Shown one piece after another: positions 7,785-16,999 of a stretch of DNA of 64,000 bases. This DNA is from CALMAK01 sp964392265 (GTDB lineage: Bacteria; Patescibacteriota; Saccharimonadia; Saccharimonadales; Saccharimonadaceae): assembly GCA_964392265.1 (NCBI GenBank), contig CAYMOS010000002.1:210162-274161 (forward strand). The letters run 5' to 3'. A model generated the notes under the pieces. The model was not told the origin of the DNA. It saw only the letters and a program-made list of their open reading frames with translations, and searched no databases. Position numbers and translations under genes: made by a program. Within the stretch, counting starts at the first letter, position 1, and each line of letters begins with the position of its first letter.

Positions 7785-9200
7785 ATGCGCAACCCTTTTT
7801 CATTCCTGATCCGCGGTTTTGACCGCACCCCTGTTGAAAATCTTGATAATGATTCGCTGGTTATCCAGAAGATTGACGCCGAGCTGACCGATAATATGCG
7901 GGCGCTTCGTCTCGTGGCGACGATGTGTGATCAAATGTTGTCGCGCGGTATGGCCGCCAGTGACGTGGTGTACCTAGGGTTGGGAGTGACCTCTACCTAT
8001 TGTTCGCGCAAGGTGCATATCGATATTAGCCATACGATTCTGACGATTTCACAGGACCGCGGCATCGACCGCGAGCCGTTGACACTGGTACGCACCGTCG
8101 TCTCGCGGGGGTCGGATTATCACACGGTGCAATTACTTGAAGAATTGGCTCAAAGCGTTAGATTCGGCAAGACAGCACTGGATGATGCCGAGCATAAACT
8201 AGACGCGATCATTGCTCGTAAACCAATTTACCCCAGGTGGCTGATTCATATTGCTGGTGGTGGTATTAGTGCTGGTGTCGTCATGCTTTATACCCACAAC
8301 CCGCTGATGTGGCTGATTGCCCTTGCGATGGGGACGGTTATTAGCTTGGCGATTCAGCGCATGACAAGGATGGGGGTGCCGGCGTTTTACACGCAGGCGC
8401 TGTCGGGATTGATTATTATTTTGATCGCGGCGGTGACGTCGCTGCTTGCCATGGCGACCACTGTGCCATTCCTCTCTGACGTTAATGCCACCTTGGTGAT
8501 TATTAGCGGTATTGTTATGTTGGTGGCAGGGATGATGATTGCTTCGGCGTTTCAGGATGCACTCGACGAGTATTACGTGACGGCTATGGCGCGTTTGCTG
8601 AAAGTGATGATGATGACTGGCGGTATCGTCCTGGGAACTACCGTTGGATTGTATCTAGCGACTCGTCTCGGGGTTCAGTTATCGGCAACCCCGGACCGTC
8701 TAACTCTGGCCGATATTAACTATCAGTATGCCGGAGCAGCGGTACTGGCAGCCTCATTTGCCCTCGGTAATTATGCCCGTCCGGTCGGCATCATCAGTGC
8801 TGGCGTTGTCGGATTCCTGTCGCTGTATGTCACACTGATCATGGGTGGTGTTGGTGTTGGGGTGATTGGCGCCAGTGGGATTGCTGCTGTCTGTGTTGGG
8901 TTGGCAGCATCGGTGCTGTTCCGGGTGTTGAAGATTCCTACTCTGGTGATTATGAGTGCGGGTATTATTCCTCTGGTACCAGGGTTGACGCTGTATAGTG
9001 CCCTGACCTACATTGCTCAATCGACACCTAATACGACCGAGTTTGATACAGGCGTCGCCTTGTTGCTGCGTGCCCTTCTAATTGCCATCGTAGTGGCTGC
9101 TGGGGTTACCTTTGGCAACCTGCTGGGTCGTCCTGCTCAGACCCGCCACGTTCGCCTGGCTAATCGCCTCCCCCACCGCAAATTAGGGCGGCACAAATAA
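7785..9200 (+). CDS. ThrE-type threonine/serine exporter family membrane protein
   Basis: About 471 residues. The soluble N-terminal 145 residues match the ThrE (DUF1212) pattern, with LRLVATMCDQMLSRGMAASDV and a GVTSTYCS segment. They are followed by about ten membrane spans, including the second ThrE-like half, so both halves usually split into two genes are in one chain. The family exports threonine and serine; the substrate here is inferred. The start is ATG 7785; an in-frame ATG at 7767 would lie upstream of the -10 hexamer and is disfavoured. Confidence 0.85.
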   Translation: MRNPFSFLIRGFDRTPVENLDNDSLVIQKIDAELTDNMRALRLVATMCDQMLSRGMAASDVVYLGLGVTSTYCSRKVHIDISHTILTISQDRGIDREPLTLVRTVVSRGSDYHTVQLLEELAQSVRFGKTALDDAEHKLDAIIARKPIYPRWLIHIAGGGISAGVVMLYTHNPLMWLIALAMGTVISLAIQRMTRMGVPAFYTQALSGLIIILIAAVTSLLAMATTVPFLSDVNATLVIISGIVMLVAGMMIASAFQDALDEYYVTAMARLLKVMMMTGGIVLGTTVGLYLATRLGVQLSATPDRLTLADINYQYAGAAVLAASFALGNYARPVGIISAGVVGFLSLYVTLIMGGVGVGVIGASGIAAVCVGLAASVLFRVLKIPTLVIMSAGIIPLVPGLTLYSALTYIAQSTPNTTEFDTGVALLLRALLIAIVVAAGVTFGNLLGRPAQTRHVRLANRLPHRKLGRHK

Positions 9201-10655
9201 TTATTGGACGACGATCTTGACTACTGGTGAGTAGTCAACGCAAGGTTCGTTTTCGGTACCGTTCGTATAGGCACAAACACGAACATAAAAGGTGCCACTG
9301 CCAATCTTTTCTTTACCAGGGATGGTGCCGGTCATTTCATTGATGCCGCTAAAATACAGCGCGTAGGTTCCATTGCCATTGAAGGTCGGGTTGGTATTGG
9401 TCTGAGAAAAGACTAGTTTATACCCATGAACGGCCTTGCCAGTATAGCTCCAGCTGAATGTATTACCATTGACGCTAAGGTTCATGGTGCCACGCGTGAT
9501 TTTTTGCTGTGCTGTCGAGTTGTTCTCTTTCTTCTTTTTCTCTTCGGCTGCTTTGGCTTGTTTTTCATTGGCAGCCTTTTCGGCAGCTTCTTTTTCAGCT
9601 TGGGCCTTACGTGTTTCGTCTTGCTTCTTTTCCTCGGCCTTTTCGGCAGCTTTCTGTTTGATGTCGGTCAGAACACCTAGTTTCTCTTTGAATTTGGTGT
9701 CTTTCTCATCCTGAGTAAGGTTCCATTCAAGGAATTTACTCTCTGCCAGAACCTCGAGATTTAGGTCAGTTACCTTCCCCTCGATAGTGGCATCAGGGTT
9801 GAGGTGATAATACTGCTTGCCCTGATCAACGGTTTGTTTGCCAGCTTTGACGGCACTTTGATAGACCTGGACGCCATTTTCGCTGGCAGTCTTGATGGTC
9901 GCAAAGGCGGTACCCATGGCCTGATAGGTTGTCTTATCGATTACGACCGAATATTTGCGGTCACTTGTGACGACGCGTGAATACACGGTACCAGCGGTCT
10001 GGGTAAGTTTGACGTCGTCGGCTGCTAGGCTGGTTAAGGTGAGCGTTGTTGCATTATCAAGGCGCGCGGCGCTGCCGTCGTCGAGGGTCAGAACAACACG
10101 TCCATCGACACCGGTGCGGACTATGTCACCCTCGCTGAGATCGGTCTCGGCGGTAAGGGGGTGCCAGTGTGCATTGCCGGTGTTGGGTGCAGTCTGAGCA
10201 TCTTTGGCTCGTTGGTATTCGGCGCTCCCGTCGACCACGGTGACGGCAATGCCGAGCTTTGGTTTGGTGGTCTGGGTTTGATTGTCCGATGAGGTACCTG
10301 TGGTGGCAACCTGGGTTTCGGTTGGGGTGTCACCTTTGAGGAAATACCATGCTGTAAACGCGATGGAAGGAACAAGGACGATGGCAGCGATTAAGATGGC
10401 TAATTTACGTTTGCCAAACGGTTTTTTGGGCGTGCCGATAACAATAGGCGTGAGGGCCGATTGCTCGACAGGATCTGTGACTGACGATGCGGTGGTTGAT
10501 GGCTCAGCCTCAACTTGTATCAACTCTGACTCTTCATCATCCGTCAGAGAACTTGCCTGGTGAGGCTGGCTCTCTGCGATGTCGGTGGGCTGGATTGGCA
10601 CTTCCTCTGGGGGAGAAGAGTCTGGCTGGTTTATCTGTGTGTTTTCATCGTTCAC
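9201..10655 (-). CDS. Membrane-anchored FecR-domain protein
   Basis: 484 residues starting at GTG 10655 with AGGA about 10 bases upstream. Order: an acidic, Ser/Thr-rich cytoplasmic region (1-80), one membrane span (about 85-106), an extracytoplasmic FecR-like domain (about 165-240, with SEGDIVRTGVDGRVVLTLDDGS), an alpha-helical Lys/Glu/Ala-rich coiled-coil stretch (about 330-378), and a C-terminal beta-rich domain of about 90 residues containing two cysteines. FecR domains are known from iron-sensing signal transducers, but no sigma factor or receptor is adjacent, so a surface or envelope role is as likely. It is convergent with the exporter gene. Confidence 0.8.
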   Translation of the reverse strand: MNDENTQINQPDSSPPEEVPIQPTDIAESQPHQASSLTDDEESELIQVEAEPSTTASSVTDPVEQSALTPIVIGTPKKPFGKRKLAILIAAIVLVPSIAFTAWYFLKGDTPTETQVATTGTSSDNQTQTTKPKLGIAVTVVDGSAEYQRAKDAQTAPNTGNAHWHPLTAETDLSEGDIVRTGVDGRVVLTLDDGSAARLDNATTLTLTSLAADDVKLTQTAGTVYSRVVTSDRKYSVVIDKTTYQAMGTAFATIKTASENGVQVYQSAVKAGKQTVDQGKQYYHLNPDATIEGKVTDLNLEVLAESKFLEWNLTQDEKDTKFKEKLGVLTDIKQKAAEKAEEKKQDETRKAQAEKEAAEKAANEKQAKAAEEKKKKENNSTAQQKITRGTMNLSVNGNTFSWSYTGKAVHGYKLVFSQTNTNPTFNGNGTYALYFSGINEMTGTIPGKEKIGSGTFYVRVCAYTNGTENEPCVDYSPVVKIVVQ

Positions 10656-10696
10656 GTTAGTGATTCCTGTTATGGTTATGAGACTATTGTAACATA

Positions 10697-10731
10697 TTGC
10701 TTTATATTTAATATTATGCTATAATTATAAT
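10697..10731 (+). promoter_or_regulatory. Cassette A promoter, consensus with extended -10
   Basis: TTGCTT (10697-10702), 17-base spacer, TATAAT (10720-10725) preceded by TATGC. A second overlapping TATAAT lies at 10726-10731. Confidence 0.8.
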
Positions 10732-10786
10732 GGTTTGTAAGACATGACCAAAGGGTGTACCTACTAGTAGATCGGAGTTACCGGCG

Positions 10787-11302
10787 ATGATTGTCATCGA
10801 CGTTCCCGCGCTTGCCCTCACCATCGTCACGTTGGCAGCCGCGCTGTATGTGGCCAAGCGTATCGAGGAGGTGGTCGTCACCCTCCGTCGTGGCTTGGTG
10901 AAGCGCCGCCTGAGGGAGATCAACGCACTGCACGACAAGGCCCTGGATGAGATCCACACGGATTTCGAGTTCTGGTGGACTACCGAACTCAGCCAGAAGG
11001 TCCGCGATGCGCTGCTGGCCGAGATCCCGCCCGAACATCTGATGATGATGGACGAAGGCGACAAGGAGCGCGTCATCGAGAGCGGTGTTTTGAACACTCA
11101 TGGTGTGGCGCTACATCTGGCCGTACATGCCCGCATGGGCGACCGCCAGAAGGTGCTGATGGCTCGACTGCCCCGTGACGTACGAGAGCAGGTCGAGGCA
11201 TTCAATGTGGAGCATGAGGCCTCTCTGGAGGCGGACCGCCACATCTTCCTGTGGATCGGGTTCGACCTTCAGGAGTTCGAGAGATTTTTCTCGGCCTCCT
11301 GA
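10787..11302 (+). CDS. Cassette A: membrane-anchored G/C-rich orphan protein
   Basis: 171 residues: one N-terminal hydrophobic segment (about 5-23), then a charged, mainly helical soluble region. No family recognised. GGAG at 10774-10777 lies 9 bases before the ATG. Codon use is strongly G/C-ending (CTG, GTC, ATC, GCC, AAG), unlike flanking genes. It has its own near-consensus promoter and is followed by strong hairpins, the same layout as the cassettes at 29-43 kb. The topology suggests a membrane-tethered cytoplasmic protein, or a surface one if inverted. Confidence 0.8.
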   Translation: MIVIDVPALALTIVTLAAALYVAKRIEEVVVTLRRGLVKRRLREINALHDKALDEIHTDFEFWWTTELSQKVRDALLAEIPPEHLMMMDEGDKERVIESGVLNTHGVALHLAVHARMGDRQKVLMARLPRDVREQVEAFNVEHEASLEADRHIFLWIGFDLQEFERFFSAS

Positions 11303-11334
11303 GCTCAGGAGGGGGTGGGGTATACCCCACCCCC
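11295..11334 (+). terminator. Cassette A G/C hairpins
   Basis: A perfect 18-base palindrome, CCTCCTGAGCTCAGGAGG (11295-11312), covers the stop codon. It overlaps a 10-bp stem, GGGGGTGGGG/CCCCACCCCC (11311-11334), with a TATA loop. There is no U-tract directly after. Confidence 0.6.
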
Positions 11335-11370
11335 AACGAGCCCTTAAAAGGAAATGTCACTGTCAGACTT

Positions 11371-11401
11371 GCCCACGCTGAAAGATGCGTGGGCATCTTT
11401 C
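11371..11401 (+). terminator. Compact H-type pseudoknot or terminator
   Basis: GCCCACGC (11371-11378) pairs with GCGTGGGC (11387-11394). The loop GAAAGAT (11380-11386) pairs with ATCTTTC (11395-11401), so two helices of 8 and 7 bp interlock with almost no linker. It ends the cassette A transcript or the convergent membrane-protein gene. Confidence 0.55.
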
Positions 11402-11412
11402 ATGTTTAGGGG

Positions 11413-11943
11413 TTATTCGACCAGGATTTTCAGGGCAATCACCCCAACACCAAGGGCTAATTGTAGAAAGCTATAGAGCAAAATCTTCATCCAGCTATCT
11501 GACGATTGCCGGCCCGAAAACAATGAGAACAAAAAGAGTGACATTACCAGAGAGATGATGCCAAGTAACAGTGCCATCTTGAGGCCAATCAGACCAGTAA
11601 ATGAAAAGAGGATAAAGAATATTGGTGCCCCGGCGGGTGTTAGCAGACCGCGTGCTGATTCGGATGCTTCCCATGACTTTTCGTTCGCCTCTCCTTCGCT
11701 ATGGACAATGTGATAAGACATGCGGGCAGCAATCATGGTGGCGAGCCACAGTGCGACAACGGTGCCAAATATAATACCGATCGTGCCCCACGAGCTATGC
11801 TCGTCTGAGTGGCTCCACAAGGTCACCATGACAGCCAGCAAGGTGATAGTTGCATAGATCCTCTCTCGGAGTACCTCGGCAAACTGATTGCGCTGCTGGG
11901 CAGTGTAGTGTTGTGGATGGCGATGTTTGGCGAGTTTGTTCAT
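11413..11943 (-). CDS. Four-span membrane protein of unknown function
   Basis: 176 residues starting MNKLAKHRHPQHYTAQQ. Hydrophobic segments lie at about 30-46, 55-72, 110-130 and 150-172, in two pairs. The start is set by TACACT at 11951-11956, 7 bases upstream of the ATG, a leaderless layout; longer in-frame starts would overlap the divergent gene. No family recognised. Its promoter and that of yaaA lie back to back within 50 bases. Confidence 0.75.
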   Translation of the reverse strand: MNKLAKHRHPQHYTAQQRNQFAEVLRERIYATITLLAVMVTLWSHSDEHSSWGTIGIIFGTVVALWLATMIAARMSYHIVHSEGEANEKSWEASESARGLLTPAGAPIFFILFSFTGLIGLKMALLLGIISLVMSLFLFSLFSGRQSSDSWMKILLYSFLQLALGVGVIALKILVE

Positions 11944-11988
11944 TGTATCCAGTGTAACACTCGGATGTAACCCCTGTATACTGGTAGT

Positions 11989-12774
11989 ATGACGATGCAA
12001 ATCCTCCTCCACTCATCCAAGACCATGCGGATTCCTGCTGTGCGACAGGCGCCCCTTGGCGTCCCTCACCTATTGGCAAAGGCAGAAGAATTGGCGGCTA
12101 CGTGGCGATACACATCCACGAAAGATATTGGAACCCTCATGAAGGTATCAGATAAAAAAGCCGCCGAAGTGGCGGAACTGTACGATGCATGGTCGGCTGT
12201 TGATGATGTGCAGGTGCCGGCAATCGATGCCTTCATCGGCGATATCTATAGTGGCCTGCAGGTGCAATTTTGGTCCGAGGAGGACCGTCTGTACGCACAC
12301 CAGCATTTGCTGATCTTGTCAGGATTATATGGCGGGCTGCGGGCTTGTGACGGTGTGCTGCCTTACCGGCTAGAAATGGGATATAAGTTGCCGGATGGCC
12401 GCACGATGTATCAATTCTGGGGTGATGATATTGCCTCGCTGCTACCTGATGACACGACAAGCATCGTTAATCTTTCGGCGGTCGAATACGCCAAGGCCCT
12501 GCTACCCTCTACTGACGTATCGGTGGTGACGCCAAAGTTTCTAACCATCAGCCCTAAAACAGGCGAACCGACGTTTGTCACGGTCCATACCAAGATTGCG
12601 CGTGGCGCCTTCGCCCGCTGGCTGATTCAGAATCGTATTGAAGATATTTCAAGGCTCGCTGAATTTTCGGATCTTGGCTATCGCTACGATCCAACCACCA
12701 GTACACCAGAGCAGCCAGTATTTGCATGTGAGGAGTTTGGCGGAATTGGGATGAGTGTGCGGTTGACGCAGTAA
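11989..12774 (+). CDS. yaaA: YaaA-family peroxide-stress protein
   Basis: 261 residues matching the DUF328/YaaA family. In Escherichia coli the family limits free iron and oxidative DNA damage. Visible are the N-terminal LLHSSKTM, PAIDAFIGDIYSGL (about 76-90), LILSGLYGGLRACD (about 108-121) and PYRLEMGYKLPDGR. TATACT at 11977-11982 lies 6 bases before the first ATG, so the mRNA is probably leaderless; a second ATG is two codons later. It is divergent from the membrane protein at 11943. Confidence 0.88.
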   Translation: MTMQILLHSSKTMRIPAVRQAPLGVPHLLAKAEELAATWRYTSTKDIGTLMKVSDKKAAEVAELYDAWSAVDDVQVPAIDAFIGDIYSGLQVQFWSEEDRLYAHQHLLILSGLYGGLRACDGVLPYRLEMGYKLPDGRTMYQFWGDDIASLLPDDTTSIVNLSAVEYAKALLPSTDVSVVTPKFLTISPKTGEPTFVTVHTKIARGAFARWLIQNRIEDISRLAEFSDLGYRYDPTTSTPEQPVFACEEFGGIGMSVRLTQ

Positions 12775-12778
12775 AAAA

Positions 12779-12871
12779 CTACTGCCCGTTGATTGTTGGC
12801 AAAATTACTGTCACAATCTCGTCGTCGGTGAGGGGTGGGTTCTTTGGTGGGGATTTTTTGGGTTTGGGCAT
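12779..12871 (-). CDS. Possible 30-residue Lys/Pro-rich small protein
   Basis: An ATG at 12871, 8 bases after the stop of the restriction subunit, opens a 30-codon ORF (MPKPKKSPPKNPPLTDDEIV...) ending in TAG at 12779-12781. It has the same strand and spacing as a last gene of the operon, with AGG just ahead. Too short for recognition; it could be chance. Confidence 0.35.
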   Translation of the reverse strand: MPKPKKSPPKNPPLTDDEIVTVILPTINGQ

Positions 12872-12879
12872 CCTGTCTG

Positions 12880-15800
12880 CTACCCTTTCACTACTGCCAT
12901 CAGGTCGGTATATGAACTGACTGCGCTGTATTTTACAGTATCGTTGCTAATTTTCTCGAAGTGGCGGCGGGCACATTCGATCTTCGCTCGCTCAACCTCG
13001 CGCAGCTGGATGTCGCTCGTGTCGCCCTTAGTTTCAGCTACAAAATAGATGTGCTTGACACTGCCCTCCTTGAAGGTGATTGCCCAGTCGGGATTGTACT
13101 TGCCCATCGGGGTGTTAATGTAGAATCCGCTCGGCAACTTAACGTACAGCTCAATACTCTCGGCAATGTCCATTTCAGTTGCCAGCTCTTTTTCAATACT
13201 TGAGTCATAGCGCACCTTGTCGAACAGGTGCTTTTTAGCATCGATAACATTTTTTCCGTACTCACCAGTAATTGTCGGATCAACAAATATCTCCTCGGCA
13301 TTCCATGTTTCATCAAGCGTGTCGTAGGTAATATGCTCAATAATCGTACTGGCTTTTTGCTCGTCAATCAGCTTAACCGCCTCGCGGATGAACTCCTCTG
13401 GGTTAGCCGCAAATAGGTTGAATACCGTTGGCTCGATTTTTGAGAGAATCTCTGCCACGGTTCGACGTGTTAAGCGCGTGACGGTCGCAACCTCACCCAC
13501 AAGGTCATAAGTAACACCCTTCGATGCGATCTCTTCTAGTACCACTTCGCTTCCGACCAGCTTCTTCATCTCGGGGCTGTCATCTTGCTTGGTAGATTTC
13601 AAATAGCCTTCGGTAATAACAATCGTCGTCTTAGACACACGAAGCTTGGTGTTAAGCGCGTTAACGCACGATTTTACCAGCTTTGATTCATCAAACTGTA
13701 CGGTATAATAGGTCTTAGTATTGATGCGACCCCACAATTCCTTAAACTCTTTACTGGCAAACTTTTCCTGATCAAGATTAAGTGTCGCCTTGGCTCGCGC
13801 ATTCGACACCATCGGATTCTTCTTAGGATCATAGATCGATTCGATCAGCTGCAGTGCGTTTTCGGCGTGCGACGCGAGCTCTGGCGATACGGCAGCCAAA
13901 ACCTCGCCAATCTTTTCGGTGCGTAGTTCTGGCGGCATTGCATGAAACTCATCTGTCGGTTGCCCGTCAGCAACCAACCCGGCATCTTCAAGGCGCACAA
14001 ATAGTCGCGCCGCAGCTCGCCCATCGATCTCTACCTCGCTACCGTCGTCGGCTGTCCATACCTGCCCTTCGAACAGCTCTTCGGTAATCTCTTTTGGACG
14101 ATTCTTTATCACCTCATAGAACTCGTCCTGTAAAGCTTTGGCAAATTCTTCATAGCTTTCGTTGGCGATCACGGTCAGCGCGTTGACCTCGTGCACACCA
14201 TGCGTACCCAGCACTTCGGCATCCATACGTTCACCGTCGCGGTTAACACTCAGGCGCAGTCCACGACCAATCTCTTGGCGCTTTTTAATCTCTCCACTAC
14301 TGGTGCGTAGTGTACAAATCTGGAATACATTTGGATTATCCCAACCTTCACGCAGTGCCGAGTGGCTAAAGATAAATCGCACCGGCTCTTCATTACTCAG
14401 CAGGCGCTCTTTATTCTTCATGATGAGGTCGTACGCACCAACATCACTTGACTCGCTCTCGCCACGCTTGATTTCGCTATCAACAGCCCTGCCCTTTTTG
14501 TCGACCGAGAAATACCCAGCATGTATACGATGCCGTTCGTCACGCTCTAGGAACGTGCGATAGTCCTCATCCTCGCCAAATGGCAACTGTTCAAAGAATC
14601 GGTCAATCGCCTGTGTATACTCTTCTTCGAATATCTTGGCATATACACCCTTTTGGTCTTCGGTCTCGTAGTCTTTATACTTCGCCACTTCGTCGATGAA
14701 GAACAGCGACAACACTTTGACGCCTTTTTTGTACAGCTCACGCTCTTTTTCCAGGTGACTAGCAATCGTCTCGCGAATCTGAATCCGACGGATATCGTCG
14801 GCACTGCTATCGCCGACTACCTCGCCGGCAGCGAGTCGCAGTCCACCTGTAAACTCCACATAGCCATCGCGTGCGTCGATACGAGATATCGTATAGCCGT
14901 CACGATATGCCTCGATTTCACCGGAATGATGATAGATATTATCGCCGTGCGCAAATGTCTTAGTTTGCTTGCGAATACTTTTACCTGTTGCAGAGTTGTA
15001 TTCAAACACCACCGTCGCACTTGGGCTTTTGTTTGGATATACGTTAATGCGCTGCAGATACAAATAACCATTAGTGGCGGTAGTGCCGCGCACGCTGATA
15101 CCCTTGACGGTAATTTTCTTGACCAGCTGTCGTTGGTACGCATCGACGGCGTCCAGCCGATACACCATATTAAAGTTTTCGCGGTGTGTGGCCGAGTAGT
15201 TGATATAGAACAGCGGATTAAACTTACCGATGCTATCGCGCGTTACGTTCTTTTTGCCGGTCTCGCCGATAACACTTTGTGGCTCGTCGATCATGACAAT
15301 CGGGTTGACGCTGGCAATCACATCGATCGGCTTGCGGCTACGAAAGCTATCGAGCTTCATGTAAATACGTCGCGCATCCTTGCCACTGGCATTAAAGGCC
15401 TGCGTATTCACGATCATCACGTTGATACCCGGGTCTTCGGCAAAGTTGTCTAGTTCGTTAAGTCTGGTCGAATTGTATATAAACGCACGACACGCTTTGC
15501 CGTATTCCTCACGGAAGTGGTCGGCCGTAATCTGGAAAGACTTCGCGACACCCTCGCGAATCGCCACGCTCGGCACAACAATAATGAACTTACTCCAACC
15601 ATACCGAGCATTTAGTTCGTACATCGTTTTGATGTACGTATACGTCTTGCCTGTACCAGTCTCCATCTCTACGGTGAATACTGGTCGCTGGACCGTCTCT
15701 TTGCGGCCATCGTCCCACTCTACCTTACTGGTCATGGTCTCGAGCTTATTGCCGGCCACAATGCCATGCTGTTTTTGTACAGTGCGTAGATTTTTTAGAA

Positions 15801-15981
15801 TGTCTTCTTGACGCAACCGAACCTCAGAGTTGCCCCAACCACTGTCGAAGGTGCTAGCCTGCTTACTATCACCTTGGTCAATGAGAAACTTACGCGACGT
15901 GCTCGGCTGCCCCATAAACACATCGCAAACAGCATTCGTGGCGTCTTCTTGGAACTTTTGATGCTTAAAACGTAATTTCAT
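12880..15981 (-). CDS. Type III restriction endonuclease subunit (Res)
   Basis: 1033 residues, a superfamily 2 helicase/translocase with a C-terminal nuclease, which cuts after ATP-dependent communication between recognition sites. Walker A ETGTGKT is at residues 107-113, a DEPQ-type Walker B (MIDEPQ) near 230, and motif VI-like RQEIGRGLRLSV around 585. A PD-(D/E)xK signature, NPDWAI...VAETKG, lies near the C-terminus. It overlaps the upstream RhuM gene by 4 bases. The length and domain order fit an intact Res. Confidence 0.92.
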   Translation of the reverse strand: MKLRFKHQKFQEDATNAVCDVFMGQPSTSRKFLIDQGDSKQASTFDSGWGNSEVRLRQEDILKNLRTVQKQHGIVAGNKLETMTSKVEWDDGRKETVQRPVFTVEMETGTGKTYTYIKTMYELNARYGWSKFIIVVPSVAIREGVAKSFQITADHFREEYGKACRAFIYNSTRLNELDNFAEDPGINVMIVNTQAFNASGKDARRIYMKLDSFRSRKPIDVIASVNPIVMIDEPQSVIGETGKKNVTRDSIGKFNPLFYINYSATHRENFNMVYRLDAVDAYQRQLVKKITVKGISVRGTTATNGYLYLQRINVYPNKSPSATVVFEYNSATGKSIRKQTKTFAHGDNIYHHSGEIEAYRDGYTISRIDARDGYVEFTGGLRLAAGEVVGDSSADDIRRIQIRETIASHLEKERELYKKGVKVLSLFFIDEVAKYKDYETEDQKGVYAKIFEEEYTQAIDRFFEQLPFGEDEDYRTFLERDERHRIHAGYFSVDKKGRAVDSEIKRGESESSDVGAYDLIMKNKERLLSNEEPVRFIFSHSALREGWDNPNVFQICTLRTSSGEIKKRQEIGRGLRLSVNRDGERMDAEVLGTHGVHEVNALTVIANESYEEFAKALQDEFYEVIKNRPKEITEELFEGQVWTADDGSEVEIDGRAAARLFVRLEDAGLVADGQPTDEFHAMPPELRTEKIGEVLAAVSPELASHAENALQLIESIYDPKKNPMVSNARAKATLNLDQEKFASKEFKELWGRINTKTYYTVQFDESKLVKSCVNALNTKLRVSKTTIVITEGYLKSTKQDDSPEMKKLVGSEVVLEEIASKGVTYDLVGEVATVTRLTRRTVAEILSKIEPTVFNLFAANPEEFIREAVKLIDEQKASTIIEHITYDTLDETWNAEEIFVDPTITGEYGKNVIDAKKHLFDKVRYDSSIEKELATEMDIAESIELYVKLPSGFYINTPMGKYNPDWAITFKEGSVKHIYFVAETKGDTSDIQLREVERAKIECARRHFEKISNDTVKYSAVSSYTDLMAVVKG

Positions 15982-16997
15982 TCCTTGGACCCCTCAAGTT
16001 TTTTGGCTACCTTCTCAAAGTCGCCAATATATTCTTTGTCCTGCCGCACACGAAATACCTCATATTCTTTCAATGCCTTTTCGTCAGCCTGTTTTTTTGT
16101 TATTTTGCCAGCATTTTGAAGTTTCGGATATTCATTAAGGTCCAGATACCCGTCCATAATCTCTATCCATTTTGCCATAGTTGTTGGCACGCCTCGACGA
16201 GCACGAGCCTCTGCAATATCTAGAAATGCAGATACAGCAAATTGTAGCTGTTCTAATTCTGGTTTTTCGAGATAATTCTTTGCCACCGTCACATCAGTGC
16301 GCAATATTTTGCCATCAGGCGCATGCTTCCATGTTTGCAGACCCATGTTGTCTTTCTTTTCATCTGCACGCGAATGTATGATTCCAGCAGCCGTATCACC
16401 AGCCACAGCATAGTGCAGCTTGTTCTGAATGAAAGCAAAAAACTCTTTTACTATCGCACTTGTTTTATCGTAGTCGCTTGCCAGAGCAAACAAATCCGTC
16501 ACCTTTAGATAGATACGACGCTCGCTGAGGCGAATCTCACGGATCCGCTCGAGCAACTCGTCGAAGTAATCTTTCCCAAAGTGGACGCCATTCTTGAGAC
16601 GCTCGTCATCCATCGCAAAACCTTTTACCATGTACTCACGCAGCACAGTTGTAGCCCATTTACGGAAGGCTGTTGCCTCATGTGAGTTCACTCGATAACC
16701 TACAGAGATAATAACGTCTAAACTATAGTAAGACACTGGTTTGTCTGAATTTGCAATTTGCATTTTTTGCACATTGCTTTTTTCTACAAGCTCACCGCTC
16801 TCAAACACATTGGCGATATGACGGCTTATTACAGATACATCGACACTGAATGCCTCTGCCATACGTTTTTGCGTCAGCCAAACAGTTTCATCTGCATACA
16901 ATACTTCTATTCGAGGTGACCCGTCTGGACCCGTATAAAATAGAAAATCTGCTTGACTCTCTGGATTCAGTGCCTGATCGATATCCTTATCGCTCAT
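15978..16997 (-). CDS. RhuM-family protein between Mod and Res
   Basis: 339 residues matching the Virulence_RhuM family: an N-terminal DNA-binding-like region (ETVWLTQKRMAEAFSVDVSVISRHI), the conserved YYSLDVIISVGYRVNS segment near residue 100 and FRKWATTVLREYMVKGF. The family is recurrent in mobile and defence loci, but its biochemical role is not established. It starts 2 bases from the Mod stop and overlaps Res by 4 bases, so it is part of the type III operon; a regulatory or accessory sensing role is inference. Confidence 0.88.
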   Translation of the reverse strand: MSDKDIDQALNPESQADFLFYTGPDGSPRIEVLYADETVWLTQKRMAEAFSVDVSVISRHIANVFESGELVEKSNVQKMQIANSDKPVSYYSLDVIISVGYRVNSHEATAFRKWATTVLREYMVKGFAMDDERLKNGVHFGKDYFDELLERIREIRLSERRIYLKVTDLFALASDYDKTSAIVKEFFAFIQNKLHYAVAGDTAAGIIHSRADEKKDNMGLQTWKHAPDGKILRTDVTVAKNYLEKPELEQLQFAVSAFLDIAEARARRGVPTTMAKWIEIMDGYLDLNEYPKLQNAGKITKKQADEKALKEYEVFRVRQDKEYIGDFEKVAKKLEGSKE

Positions 16998-16999
16998 CC

